Of a DNA stretch of 10,463 bases, positions 1 through 8,302 are shown in pieces (the first letter of the stretch is position 1; each line of letters opens with the position of its first letter). The DNA lies in the NCBI GenBank assembly GCA_029261955.1, contig JAJDAI010000969.1, positions 1 through 10,463 on the forward strand, in the 5' to 3' direction. The translations under genes and the position numbers were made by a program. The notes beneath the pieces are model-generated. The model was given only the letters and a program-made list of their open reading frames with translations, did not search any database and had not been told where the DNA came from. Origin of the DNA: Deltaproteobacteria bacterium. GTDB lineage: Bacteria > Myxococcota_A > UBA796 > UBA9615.

Positions 1-280
1 CCCCGCCCTGTTGGACCGGAAGCGACGTTGCGGCGGGCGCACCCACCGCTCGTTCCGCCCCGCCAGAAGCGCTGGCCAGAGGCACCACGCGGGCCCATCT
101 TGAAGCGCACCCGAGGTTTTTTCTGAATGTTCTCCAAGGCCCTCCGTCCCACTCTGTGAAGGCCGAGCGGACCACGGCCTGGAAACGAAGACGGGAATGC
201 AACGTGCTCTGAGCGCGCCCGGCTACGCTTCTACCTGACCCGACCCTGACTGCTGCCCGGTCCAACTGAACGGGAAGATC
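1..280. other. Non-coding leader upstream of the sigma factor gene
   Basis: No convincing gene is visible on either strand here. The stretch lies upstream of the ECF sigma gene and presumably carries its promoter. Two weak promoter-like arrangements can be seen. TTGAAG (100-105) is followed 17 bases later by CTGAAT (123-128), a poor sigma-70 match. GGAAAC (181-186) is followed by TCTGA (208-212), which recalls the GGAAC/TCTGA elements of ECF-type promoters, but the spacer is too long by a few bases. A 5-bp inverted repeat, AGGCC (160-164) and GGCCT (176-180), is also present. None of these can be confirmed by eye. The 3' or 5' end of a neighbouring gene could start just beyond the left edge. 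Confidence 0.5.
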
Positions 281-859
281 ATGCTGACGACACTGCAGAC
301 CGACGAACAGCTCCTCCGCCGCTTCGAAGCGGGGGACGAATCGGCCTTTGACATGCTCTACAAGCGCCACCGGAAGCGGCTGTGGGGCATGGCGCGAAAG
401 ATGGGCTGGCACTACCAGCAGGCCGAGGACATCCTCGTCGAGGCGATGGCGGCGGTGGCCGTCCGGGCGCGGCAGGGAGCCATCACCGGCTCCTTCATCG
501 GCTACGCGCTGACGGCTGTGCACCACCGCGGCCTGCACGTGCTGGAGCGGAGCAACGAGCGCCGCGCACGTCAGACCGTGCCCCTCGCCCTGACCCTGGT
601 GTCGGGCGGCATGTCCCCCGAGGAAGCGATCGATCGCGACCGCGATCGCTCCGACGTGACGAAGGCGCTCGACGCCCTGCCCGGAGACGAGGGCACTGCG
701 GTCTACCTGGTGGACTGCCAAGGACTTACCTACAAGGAAGCCGCCCTGGCGCTCAGCTGCTCAGAGGCGACCGTGAAGCGTCGACTCCGGTCGGGACGCA
801 CGACCCTGGCTCAGACCCTGGCGCACTTGCGCCCGGCACCCCAGGCGGAGACACAGTGA
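281..859 (+). CDS. ECF-type RNA polymerase sigma factor (sigma-70 family)
   Basis: A 192-residue protein with the two-domain plan of extracytoplasmic-function sigma factors; such proteins direct RNA polymerase to a small regulon. The sigma-2 region spans about residues 8-95. It opens with DEQLLRRFEAGDESAF and has AEDILVEAM where family members carry the EDIVQE-type helix. The sigma-4 region spans about 125-180, with LPGDEGTAVYLVDCQGLTYKEAA followed by a recognition helix around SEATVKRRLRSGRTTL. The stretch at 57-85, where regions 2.3/2.4 should melt and read the -10 element, lacks the usual Trp and is unlike common ECF proteins, so this is a divergent member. The ATG at 281 has a close GGGAAG (272-277) and begins right at the family's usual N-terminus. 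The TGA stop overlaps the start of the anti-sigma gene, which supports a sigma/anti-sigma pair. Confidence 0.88.
   Translation: MLTTLQTDEQLLRRFEAGDESAFDMLYKRHRKRLWGMARKMGWHYQQAEDILVEAMAAVAVRARQGAITGSFIGYALTAVHHRGLHVLERSNERRARQTVPLALTLVSGGMSPEEAIDRDRDRSDVTKALDALPGDEGTAVYLVDCQGLTYKEAALALSCSEATVKRRLRSGRTTLAQTLAHLRPAPQAETQ
847..850 (+). promoter_or_regulatory. Ribosome binding site deciding the anti-sigma GTG start
   Basis: GGAG lies 5 bases upstream of GTG 856, inside the last codons of the sigma gene. The alternative ATG at 865 has no Shine-Dalgarno sequence in front of it. This favours the GTG start and a GTGA stop/start overlap, so translation is probably coupled. Confidence 0.55.
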
Positions 860-1719
860 CCTCCATGGACTGCGAATCGACGGCAGCCTGGGTCTGGGAG
901 GCCCGGCACGAGCACGAGGAGCCCCCCGAGGACATCGCGAGGCACCTGATCAGCTGTGATGCGTGCCGGGCAGACCGCTCGGCGCGCGCCGCCTTGGGCC
1001 GAGACCTTCGCCGGGTGCGGCCCGACGATGAGGTCGATCCCTCCGACGAGCTCGACGATCGCGTGCTCGCCGCGGCGCACGCGGCCGTGGCCGCCATGGA
1101 GACGGGCCGGCTTCGCTTCGAGGGCAGCCTCGAGGGCATCGGCTCGGAGCTCGATCCGGACACCCTGTCCGAGATCCAGACCGCGATCGCCCAGGACCTC
1201 CGGGACACCGGCCGCGTCGCGATCCGTCCGGAGTGGATCGCCCCGCCCCAGGAGCCGGCGAGCACCGCCTGGCAGCCCCCGCCCGCCTCGGTCCGGTGGA
1301 TGGTCGCCGCCGGCCTGCTGCTCGTCGGCAGCCTCTCCCTCGGCTTTCTGGGCGGTCGCATGACCGCCGACCCGCCGCCGCTGCACGCCGCGCTGGCGAC
1401 GGCCTCGGACGGCCTGCTGCTCCAGGCGCTGCCCCGCGTGCACTCGGTGGGGCTGTCCAGCAGCGCCGTCGACACCATCGCCCGCGGCAACACCTACCTG
1501 CTCGCGGGGCCGCTCGGCGGTCCCTACGAGGTCATGGGTGTGGTCCGCTGGGACGAGACCGACTACCTGCCCGTGCCCACCGCGGGCGAGCGGGGCGAGA
1601 TCGTCGTGGCCGTGGGCCCCGCCGGCGGCTGGAGTCGCGGCAAGCAGCTGGCGCTCAACGATCTGTCCGCTTCGTCGGTCGAGATCCTGGGCCGGCGCGC
1701 CATCGACTCCCCCCGCTGA
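856..1719 (+). CDS. Membrane-anchored zinc-finger anti-sigma factor
   Basis: A 287-residue protein from GTG 856 (284 residues if ATG 865 is used). Near the N-terminus is H30-x3-C34-x2-C37 (HLISCDAC), the zinc-binding signature of ZAS-type anti-sigma factors, which hold their sigma partner inactive at the membrane. A cytoplasmic stretch of about 110 residues, acidic and helical, follows. Next comes one membrane helix at about 148-168, then a periplasmic domain of about 120 residues with a run of short beta-like segments (YLLAGPLGGPYEVMGVV and onward). That outer domain matches no family I recognise and is the likely signal sensor. The GTG overlaps the sigma stop as GTGA, the usual arrangement for a cognate pair that needs balanced synthesis. 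The family role is well known; the specific signal and regulon are not visible. The long linker between the zinc motif and the helix is unusual. Confidence 0.8.
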   Translation: MTSMDCESTAAWVWEARHEHEEPPEDIARHLISCDACRADRSARAALGRDLRRVRPDDEVDPSDELDDRVLAAAHAAVAAMETGRLRFEGSLEGIGSELDPDTLSEIQTAIAQDLRDTGRVAIRPEWIAPPQEPASTAWQPPPASVRWMVAAGLLLVGSLSLGFLGGRMTADPPPLHAALATASDGLLLQALPRVHSVGLSSSAVDTIARGNTYLLAGPLGGPYEVMGVVRWDETDYLPVPTAGERGEIVVAVGPAGGWSRGKQLALNDLSASSVEILGRRAIDSPR

Positions 1720-1720
1720 T

Positions 1721-1739
1721 CGAAAGCCCTCAACTTTCG
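1721..1739 (+). other. Small stem-loop between anti-sigma and cyclase genes
   Basis: CGAAAG (1721-1726) and CTTTCG (1734-1739) form a perfect 6-bp stem with a 7-base loop, starting directly after the anti-sigma stop codon. No T-run follows, so a simple intrinsic terminator is unlikely. It could be a weak attenuator or RNA-processing element, or chance. The 76-base gap holds nothing else beyond the ribosome binding site of the next gene. Confidence 0.25.
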
Positions 1740-1795
1740 GGTAGGAGCGCCGATCAGATCCCCAACGCTGGGAGGCGTTCCGGGAGGTTATCGGC

Positions 1796-3511
1796 ATGGG
1801 CACTGGGGACTCGCGACTCGAAGAGCTCGCACGCAGCAACTCCGACCTCGATCGCAAGGTCTTCGACCTCCAGGCCCTGCTCAAGGCCGGCGAGGCCCTC
1901 TACGACGTCCTGAAGATCGCGCCGCTCTGCGACCTGCTGATGGCGATGTGCCGCGAACGCGCCCGCGTGAACAAGCTGGCCGTGCTCGTCCAGGACGACG
2001 AGGTCGATCCGCCGGTGCTCCGCGTGCGCGCCACCCATGGCCTGCCCGAAGAAGCCTCCGAGATCATCGCCCCCGCCACCGACGGCATCCTCCGCCGCCT
2101 CCTGCTGGCCGGAGAGCCCTTCTCGATCATCGACCCCGCCGGTCGCCCCCGCTTCCCCTACATCTTCGACGAGCACGGCCTGGAGACCCTGGAGGGGCAG
2201 CTCTGGATCCCGCTCGTGATGCCGGACCGGCTCGTGGGCTTCCTGAGCGTCGGCCTGGACATCGACGGGCGGCCGATCTCCGCCGACGATCAGGCTTTCC
2301 TGTCCGCGCTCTGCTCGCAGGCGGCCGTCGCCATCAACACGGCCAACCTCTACGAAGGCATCGAGGTCGCGCGGAGGCGCCAGGCGCGCAGCTTCCACCA
2401 GCTCGAGATCCTCTTCGACGTCAGCAAGAAGCTCGGCGAGGTGAGCAACCTGCAGGAGATGCTCAGCATCATCCTCGGCAAGGCGATCGGCGCCGTGGAG
2501 GCCGAGAAGGGCTCGCTGATGCTCGTGGACGAGGGCAGCGACGAGCTGGTCATCCGCGTCGTCGAAGGGCTGCCGCCGAAGGTGCAGAAGAAGATCAACG
2601 AGGGCGAGATCAAGCCCCGACGCTTCAAGCGAGGCGAGGGCGTCGCCGGCTCGGTCTGGGAGAACGGCGTCATCCAGCGCGTCAACAACATCGAGGCGGA
2701 CGGGGACTTCACCGCCCGCGAGGACACCTACGCGCGCAGCCTGCTCTGCGTGCCGCTCATCGCGGACGACGAGGTCATCGGCGTCATCAACATCACCAAC
2801 CGCAAGAACAACCAGCCCTTCGTGGACGCCGACGAGAGCATCCTGCGGGCGCTGGCCGACCAGGCGGCGGGCGCGATCACGAAGGCGCGGCTGTACCAGG
2901 ACGCCATCACAGACGGCCTCACCGGTCTGTGCATCCGGCGCTTCGCCATGCACCGCCTGCGCGAAGAGGTGAAGCGGGCCCAGCGCTACGACAAGGCGCT
3001 GTCCGTGATCATGTGCGACATCGACCACTTCAAGGTCGTCAACGACACCTACGGCCACCCCATCGGGGACGCGGTCATCGTGGGCTGCGCGCAGAGCATC
3101 TTGAAGAGCTGCCGGCAGGGCATCGACGTGGCGGGACGCTACGGCGGCGAGGAGTTCCTGATCGTGCTGCCCGAGACGGATCTCGAAGGCGGCCGGATCG
3201 CCGCCGAGCGCCTGCGGCAGCTGTTCGCCGGCATCGAGACGCCGCTGGACGACGGGGGCGTGCTCAAGAAGACGATGAGCTTCGGCGTGACGGTCTTCGG
3301 CCCCGGCGACACCGCGGAGTCCCTCGTGAAGCGCGCGGACGAGGCCCTCTACGCCAGCAAGGAGGGCGGCCGGAACTGCGTGCACGCCTTCGCCGCCGAC
3401 CAGCTCAGCGATCTGCCGCTGGTGGTCGACGAGGACCTGGCGGTGGACACCACCGGCGAGTTCCAGGCCGACCCGGAGCCCCCCGTGAAGGGGGAGGCCG
3501 ACGCCGCCTGA
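1796..3511 (+). CDS. GAF-GAF-GGDEF diguanylate cyclase
   Basis: A 571-residue soluble protein predicted to make cyclic di-GMP from two GTP. An N-terminal coiled coil (about 6-38) leads into two GAF sensor domains (about 40-185 and 205-365) and a C-terminal GGDEF domain (about 368-532). There is no membrane helix or signal peptide, so it acts in the cytoplasm. The active-site motif is intact: G450 G451 E452 E453 F454, metal-binding D408, and N416 and D425 at the guanine-contact positions. D425 argues against the Ser-bearing Hypr cyclases that make cGAMP. Two departures are visible. The product-inhibition I-site, RxxD in PleD, reads QGID (441-444), with Arg shifted to 440. The usual LTGLxNRR reads LTGLCIRR, with I380 for Asn. 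The start has GGGAGG (1782-1787) 8 bases upstream. A 40-residue acidic tail follows the domain. Position behind the sigma/anti-sigma pair suggests co-transcription, but this is not proven. Confidence 0.93.
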   Translation: MGTGDSRLEELARSNSDLDRKVFDLQALLKAGEALYDVLKIAPLCDLLMAMCRERARVNKLAVLVQDDEVDPPVLRVRATHGLPEEASEIIAPATDGILRRLLLAGEPFSIIDPAGRPRFPYIFDEHGLETLEGQLWIPLVMPDRLVGFLSVGLDIDGRPISADDQAFLSALCSQAAVAINTANLYEGIEVARRRQARSFHQLEILFDVSKKLGEVSNLQEMLSIILGKAIGAVEAEKGSLMLVDEGSDELVIRVVEGLPPKVQKKINEGEIKPRRFKRGEGVAGSVWENGVIQRVNNIEADGDFTAREDTYARSLLCVPLIADDEVIGVINITNRKNNQPFVDADESILRALADQAAGAITKARLYQDAITDGLTGLCIRRFAMHRLREEVKRAQRYDKALSVIMCDIDHFKVVNDTYGHPIGDAVIVGCAQSILKSCRQGIDVAGRYGGEEFLIVLPETDLEGGRIAAERLRQLFAGIETPLDDGGVLKKTMSFGVTVFGPGDTAESLVKRADEALYASKEGGRNCVHAFAADQLSDLPLVVDEDLAVDTTGEFQADPEPPVKGEADAA

Positions 3512-3515
3512 TCAG
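3508..3515. other. Fused stop-codon palindrome at convergent gene ends
   Basis: The cyclase TGA (3509-3511) and the phosphorylase TGA, read on the other strand as TCA (3512-3514), abut and form CTGATCAG, a perfect 8-bp palindrome. No base separates the two convergent genes, so any transcription terminator for either must lie inside the other's coding sequence. Confidence 0.8.
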
Positions 3516-5596
3516 CGCCCTGCGAGGTACTCGAACTCGGCGTAGTTCCCGACCATCCGGTCGGTGTTGAAGGCCGGCAGGCACGAGGCGATGGCCGCGC
3601 GGCAGCGCTCCAGCCAGGCCTGGGGCAGACCGTCGGCGCCGCGGTCGTAGTAGAGCGGCACGATCTGCTCTTCGATGATGCGGTAGAGCGCCTCGCGGTC
3701 GGCGCGGTCGCCTGCATCGACGTCGTCGCTGGGGTCGGGGCTGCCCACGGCCCAGCCGGCGAGGGGCTCGAGCTCGTAGCCCTCCAGCCACCAGCCGTCG
3801 AGCGTGGAGCAGTTGAGGCCCCCGTTCATCGACACCTTCTGACCCGAGGTGCCGCTGGCCTCGCGCGGGCGGCGCGGGTTGTTGATCCACACGTCCACGC
3901 CCTGGACCAGGGCGCGGCCGATGCCGATGTCGTAGTCGGGCAGGAAGACCACGCGGCCCGCCAGCTCGGGGTGGCCGGCGGCGGCGAGCACCCGGGCGAC
4001 GACGTCCTTGCCGTGCTCGTCCCGCGGGTGGGCCTTGCCGGCGTAGAGCAGGTTCACGGGGCGATCGGAGTCGGCCATGAAGCGGATGGTGCGCTCCAGG
4101 TCGCTGAGGATCAGGTCGCCGCGCTTGTAGGTCGCGAAGCGGCGGGCGAAGCCCAGGAGCAGCGCGTTGGGATCGAGCTGGGCGCCCGTGCGCGCGGCCA
4201 CCAGCTGGATGAGCCGGCGCTTCTGCGCGCCGTGCACCGACCAGAGGGACTCCAGGTCCAGGTCGTCCAGCTCGGTCATGCGCGCGGGGTCCGTGAGCCG
4301 CCGCTGCCAGTCCGGGCCCAGGTGCTCGCCGAGCAGCGCCTGGAGCTCGACGCCCAGCCAGGACGGCGCGTGCACGCCGTTGGTGATGTGGGTGATCGGG
4401 ACCTCGTCCACCGGCAGATCGGGCCAGAGGTGAGCCCACATCGCGCGGCTGACCTCGCCGTGCTTCGCGGAGACCCCGTTGGTCGCGCGCGTGCCGCGCA
4501 TCCCCAGCACGGTCATGCAGAACTGCTGGTTGCTGCCGGGGACCTCGCGGCCCAGGTCCATCAGCTCCTGCCGGCCGAGGTCCAGCTGGCTGCGGAAGGG
4601 CCAGAGCACCTCGTCCACCAGCTCCTGCCAGAAGCGGTCGTGCCCCGCGGGCACGGGGGTGTGGGTCGTGAAGACGCACTGCTGCTTGACGAGGGCGTGC
4701 GCCGTCTCGAAATCGAGCCCGCGCGCGAGCTCCTCGCGGATGCGCTCGAGCGTGACGAAGGCGCAGTGGCCCTCGTTGAGGTGCAGCACGTCGGGGTTGC
4801 GGCCCAGGCCGCGCAGCACGCGCACGCCGCCGAGGCCCAGCAGGACTTCCTGGCGGATGCGCATGGTCGCGTCGCCGCCGTAGAGGTTGTGGGTGAGCGC
4901 GCGGTCCCAGTCCGAGTTGCCCGACACGTTGGTGTCGAGCAGGTACAGCCGCGTGCGGCCGACGCGGGCCTCCCACACGATGGCGCGCACGTTGTGGCCG
5001 GCGATGGGCACGAAGACCTGGAGCGGCTGGCCGCCGGCGCCGATGGCGCGGGTCAGGCCGAGGCTCTTGGGCGTCTGCTCGGGGTAGTCCTCGTGCTGGC
5101 GGCCATCCTTGATCGTCTGCCGGAAGTAGCCGTGCCGGTAGAAGAGGCCGAGGCCGACGAAGGGCACGCCGAGGTCCGAGGCGGACTTGATGTGGTCGCC
5201 CGCGAGCACGCCGAGGCCGCCCGAGTAGATGGGCAGGCCCTCGTGGATGCCGAACTCCATGGAGAAGTAGGCGACGCCGCTGAGCTTGCTCTGCCCGCCC
5301 TCGACGTGGTTGCGGTGCCACCAGGTGTCGGCCGAGGCCTCGTACTCGCCCAGCATCTGGACGACCGCATCGAGGCGCCCCAGGAATTCCGGGTCCGCGG
5401 CCAGCTCGTCCCAGCGGGAGCGCGGGATCGAGGCGGCGAAGGCGCAGATGCGGCCCCGGTGGGCGCGCCAGGCGATCGGGTCGATGGACTCGACCAGCGC
5501 GCGGGCGGCTGGGGTCCAGGACCACCACAGGTTGCCGAGCAGTCGCTCGAGCGGGGTGATGGCCTGGGGCAGCTCGGGGAGAAAACGGTCGGTCAT
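3512..5596 (-). CDS. glgP: Alpha-glucan (glycogen/maltodextrin) phosphorylase, short GT35 form
   Basis: A 694-residue enzyme that removes glucose from the ends of glycogen-type alpha-1,4-glucans using phosphate, giving glucose 1-phosphate; it is cytoplasmic and PLP-dependent. The N-terminus (about 10-95, PLERLLGNLWWSWTPAA) is the DUF3417-type segment of the bacterial/archaeal alpha-glucan phosphorylase branch, not the long animal/E. coli type. Conserved blocks follow in order: YFSMEFGIHEGLPIYSGGLG (110-129), HLNEGHCAF (272-280), THTPVPAGHDRF (311-322), HITNGVHAPSW (403-413), RFATYKR (486-492). Last is EASGTSGQK (579-587), whose K587 matches the PLP-binding lysine. It is complete, though shorter than the 720-850 residues common in the family. 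ATG 5596 overlaps the upstream stop as ATGA, with AGGA (5606-5603) 6 bases before it. The much longer reading frame running upstream to 6433 is a shadow of the neighbour. Regulation by translational coupling is likely. Confidence 0.93.
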   Translation of the reverse strand: MTDRFLPELPQAITPLERLLGNLWWSWTPAARALVESIDPIAWRAHRGRICAFAASIPRSRWDELAADPEFLGRLDAVVQMLGEYEASADTWWHRNHVEGGQSKLSGVAYFSMEFGIHEGLPIYSGGLGVLAGDHIKSASDLGVPFVGLGLFYRHGYFRQTIKDGRQHEDYPEQTPKSLGLTRAIGAGGQPLQVFVPIAGHNVRAIVWEARVGRTRLYLLDTNVSGNSDWDRALTHNLYGGDATMRIRQEVLLGLGGVRVLRGLGRNPDVLHLNEGHCAFVTLERIREELARGLDFETAHALVKQQCVFTTHTPVPAGHDRFWQELVDEVLWPFRSQLDLGRQELMDLGREVPGSNQQFCMTVLGMRGTRATNGVSAKHGEVSRAMWAHLWPDLPVDEVPITHITNGVHAPSWLGVELQALLGEHLGPDWQRRLTDPARMTELDDLDLESLWSVHGAQKRRLIQLVAARTGAQLDPNALLLGFARRFATYKRGDLILSDLERTIRFMADSDRPVNLLYAGKAHPRDEHGKDVVARVLAAAGHPELAGRVVFLPDYDIGIGRALVQGVDVWINNPRRPREASGTSGQKVSMNGGLNCSTLDGWWLEGYELEPLAGWAVGSPDPSDDVDAGDRADREALYRIIEEQIVPLYYDRGADGLPQAWLERCRAAIASCLPAFNTDRMVGNYAEFEYLAGR

Positions 5597-6582
5597 GCGG
5601 GGTCCTGAAGGAGCTTCAGCCAAGCGGCGAAGGGGTCGGTGGCGACGAAGTCGCGGGCGCGCTGGAGCAGGAGCTCGTGGCTGTTCTGGGTGATGGTGTC
5701 CAGCAGATCGAGGTCGGCGAGGAAGTCGCGGAGGGTCAGGTGGCCCTGCTCCTCCAGCAGCGTCTCGAGCCAGCCCCGCAGGGTGTCCTGGAAGTCGTCG
5801 CGACCGGTCCAGGCCGTCAGCGCCTCGCGCACGACGGCGGCGACGGCTTCGGGGTCGCCCCGGCGCAGCTCGGCCGCGGCCATCGCCCCGGTCCAGTCCC
5901 AGGTCCCCTGGAGCAGGGCCTCGCGCACGGCGGCCTGGTCCTCGGCCCGCGACGGGTCGGACAGCAGGTAGACGATGCGCTGGAGCACGCTCGACATGGC
6001 GGTGTCGGCGAACTCGGCGGCCTTGCGCTCGACCTGGCGCTCCAGCTCCCCGCCGACGGCGCCCAGCGCTTCTTCGGCCAGCGCCCCGAAGACGCCGGCG
6101 CGCTGCTTGGCCCGGGCTCCGAAGCCGCCGAGGGCGCCGGTCAGGCCCTTGCCGATCTTCGCCCCGGAGACCGGCGCGGCGACGCGCTTGCCGAAGTCCA
6201 CGAGGGTGTTCTGGAGGATCTCCCGGAGCAGCTTGCGCACCGGCTCGCGGTCGAGCAGCGCCAGCAGGGCGTCCCGGTCGGGGTGGTAGGGCTGGGCTGC
6301 GAGGCGCTCGGCGGCCTGGCGCACCTCGGCGGGCACGACCTCGCGCAGCGGGCGCCCCTCGGCCTCGATGCGGTCGACGAGCTCGCTCCAGGCGGTCAGC
6401 AGGCGGGCTTCGCCGTGCTCGCTGCCCAGCCAATCGCGGGTCGCTCCCGCGAGCATCTCGGCCACGCGCTCCGGGTCGAGCACCTCGCCCAGGGCGCGGG
6501 CGAGCAGATCGTCGACCAGCAGGTCGATCAGGCCCCCGAGGGGGCCGTCGGGGTCGTTGAGGCGGGCGAGCAGGTCGGGCAT
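5593..6582 (-). CDS. Uncharacterised helical protein, translationally coupled to glgP
   Basis: A 329-residue protein that I do not recognise. It looks entirely alpha-helical, acidic and rich in Leu, Ala and Glu, with no signal peptide, no obvious membrane helix and only one cluster of small residues. The N-terminal part (1-100) is a series of amphipathic helices. The most motif-like block is near 111-140 (EPVRKLLREILQNTLVDFGK followed by a Pro/Gly-rich turn). A Gly/Ala-rich stretch (about 140-178) could bend or insert weakly at a membrane. The C-terminal 100 residues are again helical, ending in a Trp-containing FAAWLKLLQDP. ATG 6582 is the only usable start, since an in-frame TAG lies 18 bases upstream; its Shine-Dalgarno sequence is weak (GAAGAA directly before ATG). 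The stop overlaps the glgP start as ATGA, so it is probably made in step with the phosphorylase. A role in glycogen metabolism is only a guess from position. Confidence 0.75.
   Translation of the reverse strand: MPDLLARLNDPDGPLGGLIDLLVDDLLARALGEVLDPERVAEMLAGATRDWLGSEHGEARLLTAWSELVDRIEAEGRPLREVVPAEVRQAAERLAAQPYHPDRDALLALLDREPVRKLLREILQNTLVDFGKRVAAPVSGAKIGKGLTGALGGFGARAKQRAGVFGALAEEALGAVGGELERQVERKAAEFADTAMSSVLQRIVYLLSDPSRAEDQAAVREALLQGTWDWTGAMAAAELRRGDPEAVAAVVREALTAWTGRDDFQDTLRGWLETLLEEQGHLTLRDFLADLDLLDTITQNSHELLLQRARDFVATDPFAAWLKLLQDPA
5603..5619 (-). promoter_or_regulatory. Hairpin overlapping the phosphorylase ribosome binding site
   Basis: On the - strand CTGAAG, loop CTC, CTTCAG (5619-5605) form a perfect 6-bp stem. 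The last two bases of the stem are the first two of the AGGA Shine-Dalgarno sequence (5606-5603), 6 bases before ATG 5596. Ribosomes finishing the upstream gene would open it, so it may enforce coupled translation. It is short and could be chance. Confidence 0.35.
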
Positions 6583-6646
6583 TTCTTCGACGTGACTCTA
6601 GTGGGAGTTACGAGAATCGGGAAGCGGGTTGTCTCGCTCCGCAGGG

Positions 6647-6674
6647 CTCGGCGGCGGATCCACGCCGCCCCGAG
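6647..6674 (-). terminator. GC-rich hairpin after the carboxylase gene
   Basis: GGCGGCG (6650-6656) and CGCCGCC (6663-6669) form a perfect 7-bp stem with a 6-base loop, and CTC/GAG can extend it past a small bulge. It starts 27 bases after the carboxylase stop (6701) and precedes the next - strand gene. No U-run follows, so it is at best an atypical terminator or an mRNA-end stabiliser. The rest of the 118-base gap (6583-6700) must hold any promoter of the 329-residue gene. A weak GAGACA-N17-CGTAAC pair is all I see on that strand. Confidence 0.35.
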
Positions 6675-6700
6675 GGGCCGGAGGCGCCCAGGTCATGCTG

Positions 6701-8266
<1,566 letters not shown>

Positions 8267-8271
8267 GGGGG

Positions 8272-8275
8272 CTCC
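8272..8275 (-). promoter_or_regulatory. Ribosome binding site deciding the carboxylase start
   Basis: GGAG sits 5 bases before ATG 8266 on the - strand, while the upstream in-frame ATG 8290 has no such sequence. This places the start eight codons downstream of the longest reading frame and matches the family's usual N-terminus. Confidence 0.6.
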
Positions 8276-8302
8276 AGGAGGGGCGCGCATGATAGCGGGC
8301 CT

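Noticed and set aside
382..855. Extension of the anti-sigma frame back to 382
   Set aside because: It overlaps the whole sigma gene in another frame and reads as low-complexity Arg/Gly/Pro; GTG 856 has a ribosome binding site.
811..1884. A 357-codon open frame on the - strand across the anti-sigma gene
   Set aside because: Arg/Gly/Ala-rich mirror frame; the zinc motif, membrane helix and GTGA overlap support the + strand gene.
2920..3380. Hypr-type GGDEF making cGAMP, known from some deltaproteobacteria
   Set aside because: The specificity position aligns with D425 rather than Ser, so ordinary c-di-GMP synthesis is the better reading.
1754..3385. A 543-codon open frame on the - strand opposite the diguanylate cyclase
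   Set aside because: It is a GC-rich shadow: Asp/Val/His/Leu-rich with no recognisable motif, while the + strand frame has complete GAF and GGDEF domains.
3971..5608. A 545-codon open frame on the + strand opposite the glucan phosphorylase
   Set aside because: Composition is the usual mirror of a GC-biased gene (Val, Ala, Glu, His repeats). The - strand frame carries every phosphorylase motif.
5597..6433. Extension of the phosphorylase reading frame by 279 residues upstream
   Set aside because: The extension is Arg/Pro/Ala-rich nonsense overlapping the 329-residue gene in another frame; the family N-terminus begins at ATG 5596.
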